Shown: in pieces, positions 55,422 through 63,395 of the stretch
Position numbering within the stretch: position 1 is the stretch's first letter
How the letters are laid out: each line of letters opens with the position of its first letter
Virus record (IMG/VR): IMGVR_UViG_3300025141_000062
Span: 1 to 64,000 of that record
DNA: 64,000 bases
Reading direction: 5' to 3' (one strand)
From: a virus
The notes under the pieces: generated by a model
Seen by the model: the letters and a program-made list of their open reading frames with translations, nothing else
What the model was told of the DNA's origin: nothing
The model's database searches: none
Position numbers and translations under genes: made by a program

Positions 55422-58400
55422 ATGCCGTTTAATGGAGACGCACTTAAGTTTGGGTTTAACGGTGTCACTCCTCACAAAGCAACAAATCTTCTCTTAAAGT
55501 ATTTTGCGTATGGTGGAGCAGGCCCATCACCCACGATAACTACACCCTCTGAGGGTGATATGCCCGTAAGGATTATCAGCACATCAACATCAGACTCTGC
55601 CACTGTTACATCAAGACGGGCAACAGCGCAAGATGTAGTCAACAATCCTGGAACGGGTCTTAGTGAAGGCGATCTAGTAGAAGAGACTGTATTTCATGAT
55701 GGGCAACAGTTCGGTGCGTATACACCGTTTTACTCCTCTTCTGAGGTTTCAAACACTATTATTGACAATTTCTTTGATAACTCTCAGGGAGCAAGCTTTG
55801 CTGTAGATATTATAAAAGATCTTGTTTCTGTTTCTAACACAACTGAGGTTATGACATCAACTTCAGTACTCAGGCTTCAGGAAATGGAGAGGGCTGAGAA
55901 TGCTGGAGCCCCTCTTAGAAGTGGAGATGTTGGTTGGTCTCCAGAGTATGAGGAGCTTTTTGGTGCTGACATCCTTTCCTATGTAAACATATACTATGAG
56001 CATCTTGATGAAAGTGTATATGGCGAGCACGGAATGCCACTCTGGCAACCAGAGCATCGTGGGACTAGAGACATCAATACAAGCTATGATAATGGAAGAG
56101 GTTTTATAGGAACTGCAAGCATGGCTATGATTACGGCTGATCTAGTTGCATTTTCAGATGTAGGCGAAGATTCAGACGATATCGCTTCTGCAACACCAGG
56201 CACAAATCTTAACCAGGAGCTTCTAGTCATAGCAGTCCAAAACGCACTTGAAGAGGCAAAAGAGAGAGAGATACCGGCTGGTGAAATCGGATTGGGATCA
56301 TTCGGATATACAAGAGGGGTGGGTTCAACTCCATATGTCATAATCAACTCTGTTGGGCCGTCTTCGAGGGAAGCAAGATCAAGTGCCGACTTTGCCCAGT
56401 GGATCTATTACGAGGCAATGGCATTGTCGTACGGTCACGACTACACAGGTGCTGTCGATCGGTCTGAGGGAGATTCAACAACAGGTGGATATGAAACGTA
56501 CTATCTGGGTGTAGATGAACAAAGAGTGATTACAGAAACTGATCCTGACACAGGAGAAGAAACAGGAGATACCACTTTAAAATACTGGAATGTTAGAGAG
56601 CTAACATTCGCCCTATCAGTCCTCTCTAGACTACTTGACAAGCCATCGTCTGAGTTTGTAAGTGACGCACTTCAAGATTCCAATGGTCAATTTTCATATG
56701 GCATAAATTTAAATCCAATGATGCCGGACAGAGTTACGTCTCCCAGTCTATCAGCAATAGTTCTTCCAACAATGCAACACAATATAGCAGTTAGAGATAC
56801 AGACTCTGCAGCTCTGTTCATGTCTGCAATTCCTACTGTTGAGATGTCTAGATGTTCTCCTCTTCTTAACCTAAGGTTCAATATAGACACACCTCCATTA
56901 GATCAATATGGTGTTGTTTCACAGCCTCATCTTGTTGGATTTCTTGGAAACCTAATGCCCTGGCCAGGCACTGCTAACTTTTCAATGGTTAACTCAATGC
57001 CCGAGTCTATGATAAGGGGTAGCGATGAGAATTTATTTACTGACTATGGTGTGCAGGCAGTGTCTAGGCTTTCACACAATAGTGAAGATGCAGAAATGAA
57101 AAACTATGGAGTTCAAAAGCTAAATGTTGCATCAATGGGAATGGAGGTCTTTACATCTCCGCAGACTCTTGTAAATATGCAGGTTAATACTGGAAGATTT
57201 GGAAGGCTCCCGGTACTAGATCCAACGCAGCCGTTCATGACACTAGAGAGCGCAACCATAAGAGAGTATTCATCAGGATATGGGCTTATTGGATTTAAAA
57301 AGGCAACTGTCACTCTTACTCTTCATGACAGATCTAGACTTCATGAGATAGCACCATTTATATCACCAAGGGGATTTGGAGCTGTAACAGCAACACTTGA
57401 GTACGGCTGGTCTCATCCTGACAGTGATCCAATGACAGGTTCACCCTATGGTATATTTCTAAACTCACTTAGAAAGGTCGAGAGATATAGATTGATTAGG
57501 GGAAACTACAGCATGGATCAATCTGGTCAGATAAAAGTTACACTTGAGATGGGCATAACAGGCGGAGAAGATGTTAAAAGAACACACTTTGCAACAGGTC
57601 AATACATCATGGCAGCTGAAGTTGACAATGTCTTCAAAGATATTTTTGACATACAGCGAAGGGCAGTTCAAAGAGCTGTGTCAACATTAAGCCCAGACGT
57701 TATGCAAGAGCAAAGCATGGCAATAAGAAATGCGTCCTCTGAGGGTCTCATGGTTAGAAGAACACTGTATGTGATTGCACTTGAAATGAGGAGAAAGCTT
57801 CTAAATTCAAATATGGACCCATCCATGAACACGACGGACCTTGTCGGCAATATCAATATTGCTGAAGATATCGTTTCAACGTATAACAGCCTATATGATG
57901 CTTGCACACAAAGGCCTCAGTCAGATACAATTTCTGCTCAACATGTTTGTCTAGGAAAGCTTAATTCACTTAATCCAGTTCACCCACAGGCAACACCAGA
58001 TCCGTTTCTTGCAAATTTTTCCATAAGATATTCAGTTGACGGCGGAGGAACAGTTATTAATGCGTTTTCTACTGAGACAGAGCTCGCAAGGTCAGACCCA
58101 GGAAGTGAAAGCAGCGCATGGGTCTCTCTTGCAAAGGTTTTTATGTGTCTAGTTGGAAGGCCACTGGCTGCAACGCACAGATACGATGAGGTTCAGGTTG
58201 TATTTTATGGGTTCAACGACTCTGCTGGATGTGCTAGCAGACAAGATATATCTCAGTTTCCAATTAGCTATGAGCAGCTTGCACTAGACATGACTAATGA
58301 AATTACTAGAAATCCAAATCTAAAAGTTGGACAGATTATAGATATAATTTCAGACTATGTAGACAACCCGATGCATCCAGCTTACGGTCTTACACATGTA

Positions 58401-59654
58401 TATGAGGCAAAGGATGCCTACGATGCTGAAATAGCTGCATCTTCACAAGCAGTCGTGGATGGAACCGCTGCAGCCGGAGAGGAAAGAGCATCTCAGGAAG
58501 AACCTTTTGATTTGGGATATGAGATAAATAGAGCACTTTATCACATGGGTCTTCCAAGACCTGAATTTAGGGTCCCAAGGATGAAGGTGCTGTTTGAAGC
58601 ACTTCCGGCAAGAAGCGCAGGTGCCATGGATCTTTCAAGAGAAATATTAAGAATTCATGTATTTGATAGAAATGTTGTTAGAAATGTGGGAGAGAAGTTC
58701 GCCTTAGATTGTGCAACATCTGGAAAGATGATGTCGCTATACCAGGATGCAGCTGATAGCATGGGTGGATCAGGTGATCTTAATGACAGAACGCAGTCAA
58801 GAAGAATGCTTAGTGCATTTATAGGCTCTTCACAAAACATACTTGGAAGAATGGAATCACCAGAGGGATCAAATGAGGAGGGTCAAACTCCAGATCCCTG
58901 GGATCAGTTTGCAACATACTACAATGATGCACTAAGCAGAGATGCAGTTCATGCGTTTGTGAAGTCAAGGGTGCCGTCTATTCTATTTGGATCATCATTT
59001 AGCCCAATAGACAGTTTAACAATAAACGGAAGAAGTAGCGGTCAGGTTTTTGATGCACTTCTTTCTGAGCAGTGGTCAGGAAATACAGACAGTGACGTAA
59101 ATCAGGGATCTGGTGAAAATATAACTGAGCTTAGGGTCGTTCCTGTAGATGCAAAAGCATCAGGCCTTGGGTGCACATCAATACACTACGGTCAGCAATT
59201 TTATCTAGACCTTAGGACAGGTACAACAGCAGATAATATATTTGTAGTAAGCGATGTTACTCACACGCTGTCACCTGGAACGTTTAAGACAGATATTACA
59301 TTTAATCCTGCTGGTGCATATGGAACAGTTGACTCTGTTAGGTCTAAGGTTCTAAGCACTCTAAACGCCATAAGGGCAGCATCAGGCGTAGAAGGTCAGC
59401 CGGTCGCACAAGATCCTGAGGTCGATAGAAGAGATGAGAATGCAGAAACAATCATAGAATATCTTGATACAGAGACTGTCAATGGACAGTCAGTTCTTGA
59501 TTACATGCGAGAGCTAGGGTATGAAGAAGAAGACGTCACTGAAGTCAGCGCCGGTATAGAGGCTGCAGGCGATGAGTGGAAGACATGGGTTGAGGAAAAT
59601 ATAGAAGCAATTGACGATAATAATGAGTCAACAGGCGAAGAGTCTTCTGAGTAA
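55422..59654 (+). CDS. Very large baseplate hub-like protein, 1,410 aa
   Basis: TAAGGA ribosome binding site. The 1,410-residue product has a largely helical or mixed first half. A beta-rich region at about 600-720 includes YGLIGFKKATVTLTLHDRSR, then TATLEYGWSHPDSD. The end of the folded part at about 1245-1310 reads FYLDLRTGTTADNIFVVSDV, then LSPGTFKTDITFNPAGAYG, the type of strand pair found in baseplate hub proteins of gp27 or gpD style. The C-terminus is acidic and disordered. Being last in the tail cluster, it is probably the hub or a hub-associated component. No lysozyme motif is visible. Function is inferred from fold pattern and location. Confidence 0.65.
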   Translation: MPFNGDALKFGFNGVTPHKATNLLLKYFAYGGAGPSPTITTPSEGDMPVRIISTSTSDSATVTSRRATAQDVVNNPGTGLSEGDLVEETVFHDGQQFGAYTPFYSSSEVSNTIIDNFFDNSQGASFAVDIIKDLVSVSNTTEVMTSTSVLRLQEMERAENAGAPLRSGDVGWSPEYEELFGADILSYVNIYYEHLDESVYGEHGMPLWQPEHRGTRDINTSYDNGRGFIGTASMAMITADLVAFSDVGEDSDDIASATPGTNLNQELLVIAVQNALEEAKEREIPAGEIGLGSFGYTRGVGSTPYVIINSVGPSSREARSSADFAQWIYYEAMALSYGHDYTGAVDRSEGDSTTGGYETYYLGVDEQRVITETDPDTGEETGDTTLKYWNVRELTFALSVLSRLLDKPSSEFVSDALQDSNGQFSYGINLNPMMPDRVTSPSLSAIVLPTMQHNIAVRDTDSAALFMSAIPTVEMSRCSPLLNLRFNIDTPPLDQYGVVSQPHLVGFLGNLMPWPGTANFSMVNSMPESMIRGSDENLFTDYGVQAVSRLSHNSEDAEMKNYGVQKLNVASMGMEVFTSPQTLVNMQVNTGRFGRLPVLDPTQPFMTLESATIREYSSGYGLIGFKKATVTLTLHDRSRLHEIAPFISPRGFGAVTATLEYGWSHPDSDPMTGSPYGIFLNSLRKVERYRLIRGNYSMDQSGQIKVTLEMGITGGEDVKRTHFATGQYIMAAEVDNVFKDIFDIQRRAVQRAVSTLSPDVMQEQSMAIRNASSEGLMVRRTLYVIALEMRRKLLNSNMDPSMNTTDLVGNINIAEDIVSTYNSLYDACTQRPQSDTISAQHVCLGKLNSLNPVHPQATPDPFLANFSIRYSVDGGGTVINAFSTETELARSDPGSESSAWVSLAKVFMCLVGRPLAATHRYDEVQVVFYGFNDSAGCASRQDISQFPISYEQLALDMTNEITRNPNLKVGQIIDIISDYVDNPMHPAYGLTHVYEAKDAYDAEIAASSQAVVDGTAAAGEERASQEEPFDLGYEINRALYHMGLPRPEFRVPRMKVLFEALPARSAGAMDLSREILRIHVFDRNVVRNVGEKFALDCATSGKMMSLYQDAADSMGGSGDLNDRTQSRRMLSAFIGSSQNILGRMESPEGSNEEGQTPDPWDQFATYYNDALSRDAVHAFVKSRVPSILFGSSFSPIDSLTINGRSSGQVFDALLSEQWSGNTDSDVNQGSGENITELRVVPVDAKASGLGCTSIHYGQQFYLDLRTGTTADNIFVVSDVTHTLSPGTFKTDITFNPAGAYGTVDSVRSKVLSTLNAIRAASGVEGQPVAQDPEVDRRDENAETIIEYLDTETVNGQSVLDYMRELGYEEEDVTEVSAGIEAAGDEWKTWVEENIEAIDDNNESTGEESSE

Positions 59655-59688
59655 ATGAACATTTAAGATTATTGTGTATTATTAATAT

Positions 59689-60900
59689 GTGGCTATATGC
59701 ATTAATAAAAATCTAATTGGCAGTGAAAGTCATCTTGTCTATGATGGAAGTACATTTTCATGGAAGAGCTTGATTCCTAAAGACTCATGGCTTTGTGGAT
59801 TTTCTGAGCGACACGTAAGAAGCATAGACATAATCTCAGAGGCTCTCGGCGATAAAATTCAAACTTCACCCGGTGAAAATTATGAGAAAGCATGGAGCAC
59901 AGTTAGGCCCGATGGGCTTACAAACATTCCGCTTTCAAAAGCTCTTCAGCGTGATGTATTCCAAGCTTATATAGAGCGCCTTGTGGACCAATCCTGGAAT
60001 CTTCTTGCAAGTTGTCAAGGTAAATATCATACTAAAGAGTTCCTGACAATACGCAGCTTTCTGCTAGGTTTGGGCCAATGCAAAATTGATATAAAGTCAC
60101 TATATAAAGTTCTAGACAGTGAATCTGAAAATGGATCGTCTCTAAGATCATTTATACCTGATTCAAGTGGATTTATTCCCAAGGTGATGTACAGCCAGAT
60201 TTCGTCATGTAGCGGCAGGCTAACAGTTAAAAGTGGCCCTTCAATCTTGACCCTAAGAAAAGATAGAAGAAAATTTTTTAGATCTGCTAAACACAATGGA
60301 AATATAGTTCAAGTAGACTTTGTATCACTAGAACCAAGGGTTGCTCTATCACTATCTAAAAACTATCCCAAGGGTGATGTGTATGAGAAGATTAGAAGAG
60401 ATGTTCTTGATTCAAGTGTGACAAGAGATGTTGCTAAGATTGCAACGATTGGATCACTGTACGGAATGTCTGCCAGCAGGATGTCAAGCGTGATATCTGT
60501 TGAAGACATATCTTTGTGCAAGACAATATTAAAAAAAATAAGAGAATATTTTAAGATACCAGATATTGAAAAATCACTTAAGAAGGAGTCAAAGATCTCT
60601 GGAAAAATTCTAAGCCACTATGGCAAAGAGATGAGTGTTGACCAAGAGCCGGGGCATATTTTAGTAAATAGGTTTATACAGTCAACATCATCTGATGCAG
60701 CAATTCTTGGATTTTCTCTATTTAGAGAGATGATATCTAAAGCCGAAATAGATGCATCACCCGTGTTCGTAATTCACGATGCACTTATTCTTGATGTCTG
60801 CGGAGAAGATGTTGAAAAGCTTAAGTTGCTTACCAGCGAATTCTCAGCACTTCCTGGTCTTGAAGGGTCTTTTCCTCTTTCATTTGAGATTATCTCATAA
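59689..60900 (+). CDS. Short family-A DNA polymerase core
   Basis: The 403-residue protein shows the Pol I palm-fingers motifs. Motif A is VQVDFVSLEPRVA with Asp210. Motif B is R246-DVA-K250-IATIG-SLY258-G, matching RxxxKxxxxGxxYG. A further Pol I segment is NRFIQSTSSDAA at about 327-338. Motif C is VIHDALI with His363, Asp364 and Ala365, where Pol I has HDE. There is no 3'-5' exonuclease or 5' nuclease domain. Split family-A polymerases are known from the T4-related Rhodothermus phage RM378. The GTG start lacks a ribosome binding site and is uncertain. It may be the replicative polymerase or an accessory one; T4 itself uses family B. Missing Glu in motif C raises doubt about full activity. 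Confidence 0.8.
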   Translation: MAICINKNLIGSESHLVYDGSTFSWKSLIPKDSWLCGFSERHVRSIDIISEALGDKIQTSPGENYEKAWSTVRPDGLTNIPLSKALQRDVFQAYIERLVDQSWNLLASCQGKYHTKEFLTIRSFLLGLGQCKIDIKSLYKVLDSESENGSSLRSFIPDSSGFIPKVMYSQISSCSGRLTVKSGPSILTLRKDRRKFFRSAKHNGNIVQVDFVSLEPRVALSLSKNYPKGDVYEKIRRDVLDSSVTRDVAKIATIGSLYGMSASRMSSVISVEDISLCKTILKKIREYFKIPDIEKSLKKESKISGKILSHYGKEMSVDQEPGHILVNRFIQSTSSDAAILGFSLFREMISKAEIDASPVFVIHDALILDVCGEDVEKLKLLTSEFSALPGLEGSFPLSFEIIS

Positions 60901-60958
60901 GAAATTTAAAAATGAACAAATACTAGAATTACATTAAAATATCCATAGGAGATTTAAA

Positions 60959-61540
60959 ATGAACATAGAAGACATTGAAAGCAATTGGGCAATGTTTGAA
61001 AAATTATGCAAAAGGATATCTGATCAAAATATAAATCTAATGATAGATGCACTTGGTGAAAGACTTTCTGTTTCACCTGCCAGCACAAGAACAGATCAGT
61101 ACAATGCACATCCAGGTGGGCTTGTTAAACATAGCCTTGACGTAACTTCAAATTTAAGAAGCATGAATGACGCACACAATCTAAACTTACCTATAAGATC
61201 GATAATTCTAGTAGGCCTGCTTCATGACATCGGAAAAGTGGGTGATTTAAACAGTGACCACTTTATCCCTCAGGATTCTGACTGGCACAGGGAGAAGCTC
61301 GGACAGATGTTTAAGTATAATGAGAATTTAAACAAGATGTCAGTATCTCATAGATCTCTATTTTTACTTCAAAGCTTTCATGTAAAGCTTACACAGGATG
61401 AGTGGATTGCTATACAGCTAGCTTCTGGACCTCACTTTGAGGAAAATAGATTCTATGTTGGGCATGAGCCCACACTTGCACTAGCCCTCCAGCAAGCTAA
61501 GTCATTGACAGTTCATCAATTTAAGAACAGTAATAGCTAG
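60959..61540 (+). CDS. HD-domain phosphohydrolase
   Basis: Ribosome binding site ATAGGAGAT. The 193-residue protein has the HD-superfamily metal ligands: GGLVKHSLDV with His58 (and His51 just before), then LLHDIGKVGD with His89/Asp90. Later histidines (His110, His131) and a C-terminal Asp/Glu region could complete a two-metal site. HD proteins hydrolyse phosphoester bonds of nucleotides or signalling molecules. Phage members near replication genes include dNTP/dNMP phosphohydrolases and (p)ppGpp hydrolases. Substrate cannot be read from sequence. It lies between polymerase and gp32 genes. Confidence 0.8.
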   Translation: MNIEDIESNWAMFEKLCKRISDQNINLMIDALGERLSVSPASTRTDQYNAHPGGLVKHSLDVTSNLRSMNDAHNLNLPIRSIILVGLLHDIGKVGDLNSDHFIPQDSDWHREKLGQMFKYNENLNKMSVSHRSLFLLQSFHVKLTQDEWIAIQLASGPHFEENRFYVGHEPTLALALQQAKSLTVHQFKNSNS

Positions 61541-61546
61541 TTGATC

Positions 61547-61560
61547 TAGATATTTATCTA
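61547..61560. repeat. Inverted repeat TAGATA-TT-TATCTA
   Basis: A perfect 6-bp inverted repeat lies in the 21-base gap directly before the GTG of the gene at 61562. Without a ribosome binding site there, it may bind a regulator or affect initiation. Chance in AT-rich sequence cannot be excluded. Confidence 0.3.
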
Positions 61561-61561
61561 T

Positions 61562-62269
61562 GTGAAAGATAAAGGCGAAAGCAAAACAGGTCTTGGATCT
61601 GGTAGTGGAATTAAGGTTCCAATGGGGCCTGCATTTACTGCATCTGATAGGTCGCAATATCTTGGGAGGCCAAGAAGACCAAGAATGAGCGGCGAGCTTG
61701 GGAGCCCAAGTCAGTCTGCAGATTCTGGATTTTCTTCAAGACTTGCCGGAGTAAACAAGGGATATGAGCTGGATATTGAAATGCCGCCAATGTTTCCAGA
61801 CCAGGACGAAGACGTCGAGGAAGAAGAGGAAGGCGCTCCTATCATCATTATGCCCATATCAGAGTCGAGGTTTCGCCTTCTTGAGAATAGATATAATAGG
61901 ATAATGAGGAATTTAGGAATGTCACATTCAACTTTAAGAGTATTTATCAAAGAGATGATTGCAGAGGCAAAGGAAGACGAAGAAGCACTAAGAGATTATG
62001 GCGATGGATTTCTAAGATATGCTCCAGATCAATACGGATCACCGACAGGCCAGGACTATGTAGGCTCAGAGGAAGAAGAGGAAGAAGCAGATGAGCTTAG
62101 GGATAGATATTCTGTTTCATATAAAGGTGATATGGGATACAGGTCATATCACACGAGGCCAGAAGATGTCAGAGAGTCTGCACTAAGAAGAATTATTAGA
62201 AGGGAAGCAAAAGAAATGCTTTCTAGTGAAGAAGACACAAAAAAAAAGATAAGAAAAAGAAGTCATTAA
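61562..62269 (+). CDS. Tagged acidic protein with candidate -1 frameshift
   Basis: GTG start without a clear ribosome binding site; an in-frame ATG at 61622 is an alternative. The zero-frame product is 235 residues. It has a Gly/Ser/Pro-rich start, a Glu/Asp-rich stretch (about 79-93), and two tag-like helices, HSTLRVFIKEMIAEAKEDE (about 122-140) and SALRRIIRREAKEML (about 208-222). It ends in a Lys-rich stretch coded by an A9 run containing A AAA AAG. A -1 slip there extends the protein by 69 residues to 298. The tag suggests a virion or assembly role even though the neighbours are replication genes. No enzyme motif is seen. Confidence 0.65.
   Translation: MKDKGESKTGLGSGSGIKVPMGPAFTASDRSQYLGRPRRPRMSGELGSPSQSADSGFSSRLAGVNKGYELDIEMPPMFPDQDEDVEEEEEGAPIIIMPISESRFRLLENRYNRIMRNLGMSHSTLRVFIKEMIAEAKEDEEALRDYGDGFLRYAPDQYGSPTGQDYVGSEEEEEEADELRDRYSVSYKGDMGYRSYHTRPEDVRESALRRIIRREAKEMLSSEEDTKKKIRKRSH
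62242..62248 (+). promoter_or_regulatory. Slippery heptamer A AAA AAG
   Basis: In the 61562 frame, codons read ACA AAA AAA AAG, giving the heptamer A AAA AAG used for -1 frameshifting in dnaX. The -1 frame stays open for 69 codons. A 6-bp hairpin GCTGGA-N5-TCCAGC lies at 62299-62315, about 50 bases downstream, farther than usual. The A9 run could also reflect a sequencing indel. Confidence 0.55.
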
Positions 62270-62457
62270 GCAAGGATGAAGCTAGCGGAGCAGCAGCAGC
62301 TGGAGGCGGTCCAGCCACACCGCTTGGAACCGGACCTGACGGTGGAAAAGGTCGAGATAGCGGTGCAAGAGAAAGATCAATTTATGCTAATGAGAGAGGG
62401 TATGGTGGTGGAAAGAGGTCTACCGACTGGATGGTATACCCAATAAAAGGTTATTAA
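62248..62457 (+). CDS. -1 frame extension of the 61562 protein
   Basis: The reading frame entered by a -1 slip at A AAA AAG encodes KDEASGAAAAGGGPATPLG, then a Gly/Arg-rich stretch, and ends TDWMVYPIKGY. It has no start codon of its own near the junction and no ribosome binding site. Its composition continues the Lys-rich end of the upstream protein smoothly. The EASG-(A/G)n-PLG style resembles C-terminal tails of tagged proteins in related marine phages. It is either a programmed extension or a true continuation broken by a one-base sequencing or assembly error in A9. The stop at 62455-62457 is four bases before the promoter-like -35 box of the gp32 gene. Confidence 0.55.
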   Translation, partial: DKKKKSLSKDEASGAAAAGGGPATPLGTGPDGGKGRDSGARERSIYANERGYGGGKRSTDWMVYPIKGY

Positions 62458-62460
62458 CCG

Positions 62461-62489
62461 TTGAACATTTGATAATTTAATCGTATTAT
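62461..62489 (+). promoter_or_regulatory. Sigma70-like promoter of gp32 gene
   Basis: TTGAAC (62461-62466) and TATTAT (62484-62489) are separated by exactly 17 bases, five of six consensus matches in each box. The start point would be near 62496, leaving a 65-base leader. The sequence ATTTGATAAT inside the spacer (62467-62476) recurs at 62538-62547 next to the ribosome binding site. Confidence 0.6.
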
Positions 62490-62494
62490 ATAAC

Positions 62495-62516
62495 TTATGA
62501 TCACGTGTGATCATAA
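62495..62516. repeat. Perfect inverted repeat at gp32 transcription start
   Basis: TTATGATCAC and GTGATCATAA surround a GT centre, forming a 22-base palindrome immediately downstream of the -10 box, where the transcript should start. It may be an operator for a repressor, or a 5' hairpin stabilising the gp32 mRNA. Confidence 0.65.
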
Positions 62517-62560
62517 TACAATATTGCCAATTTAACAATTTGATAATCTAGGAGGTTATT

Positions 62561-63334
62561 ATGGCATTTGACAGAGAGGCATTACAGCGTAGACTTGACG
62601 CTTTAAGCGGAAATAGAAGAAAGAAGTCTTCAACATGGAGGCCAACCGAAGGCGAAGAGGCTACTGTTAGACTTCTTTCGTTTCCAAACAATGATGGTCA
62701 GCCATTTAAGGAGCTGTGGTTTTATTATAACATTGGAAACAACCCTGGCCTTCTTGCACCATATCAGTTTGGCGATCCCGATCCAATTCAAGATCTAATC
62801 AAGAAGCTTAGATCTGATGACAATCGAGATTCCTATGAGCTTGCGAAGAAGCTTTATCCAAAGATGAGAGTATATGCACCAATTATCGTAAGAGGTGAAG
62901 AGGATAAGGGAGTACAGATCTGGGGCTTTGGCAAGATGGTCTATCAGTCGCTTTTGAATATCATGCTTGATGAAGATTACGGTGATATCACTGATCCGTC
63001 TTCTGGCCGTGACGTAAAAGTCACTTGCACAAGAGAGGCGGGAAGAAAGTGGGCAACGACTACTGTTCGACCAAGAGGTAAGGATTCTGCACTGTCTACA
63101 AAGGCAGACCAGGGCTCTGGGTGGATGTCAAACATACCAGACCCAACCCAGATGTATGAATGCAAGTCTCATGATGAGCTTACAAAAATTATCAATGACT
63201 GGCTAAATTCTGATCTTGATTCAGAAGATGATGAAGGAACTTCAATGGGAGGAAATCCCAAGGCGTCAACGACACCTACTGATGGATCTGGATACAAATC
63301 TCTTGATGATGCATTTGCTGATTTGATGGATTGA
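62561..63334 (+). CDS. gp32: Single-stranded DNA-binding protein
   Basis: Very strong ribosome binding site (TAGGAGGT). The 257-residue protein has the gp32 plan. A basic N-terminus (REALQRRLDALSGNRRKKSS) serves cooperativity. An OB-fold core follows, with EATVRLLSFPNNDGQPFKEL and RVYAPIIVRGEEDKGVQIWG. The tail is acidic, Ser/Asp-rich and ends SLDDAFADLMD, the tip that recruits replication and recombination partners. T4 gp32 is 301 residues and has a structural zinc; the Cys/His ligands are not evident here, as in cyanophage relatives. It has its own promoter and palindrome upstream and a terminator downstream. Identification is firm. Confidence 0.93.
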   Translation: MAFDREALQRRLDALSGNRRKKSSTWRPTEGEEATVRLLSFPNNDGQPFKELWFYYNIGNNPGLLAPYQFGDPDPIQDLIKKLRSDDNRDSYELAKKLYPKMRVYAPIIVRGEEDKGVQIWGFGKMVYQSLLNIMLDEDYGDITDPSSGRDVKVTCTREAGRKWATTTVRPRGKDSALSTKADQGSGWMSNIPDPTQMYECKSHDELTKIINDWLNSDLDSEDDEGTSMGGNPKASTTPTDGSGYKSLDDAFADLMD

Positions 63335-63341
63335 AACTGTG

Positions 63342-63372
63342 GTTGCGGGGCATTGCCCCGCAACTCTATTTT
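63342..63372 (+). terminator. Strong hairpin terminator after gp32 gene
   Basis: GTTGCGGGGC pairs perfectly with GCCCCGCAAC around ATT (63342-63364), 8 bases past the stop. The following TCTATTTT is a modest T-tract. The stem is very stable, so it probably ends most gp32 transcripts and may also protect the mRNA 3' end. Confidence 0.85.
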
Positions 63373-63395
63373 CGATATTATACCTGGAGTGTAAA

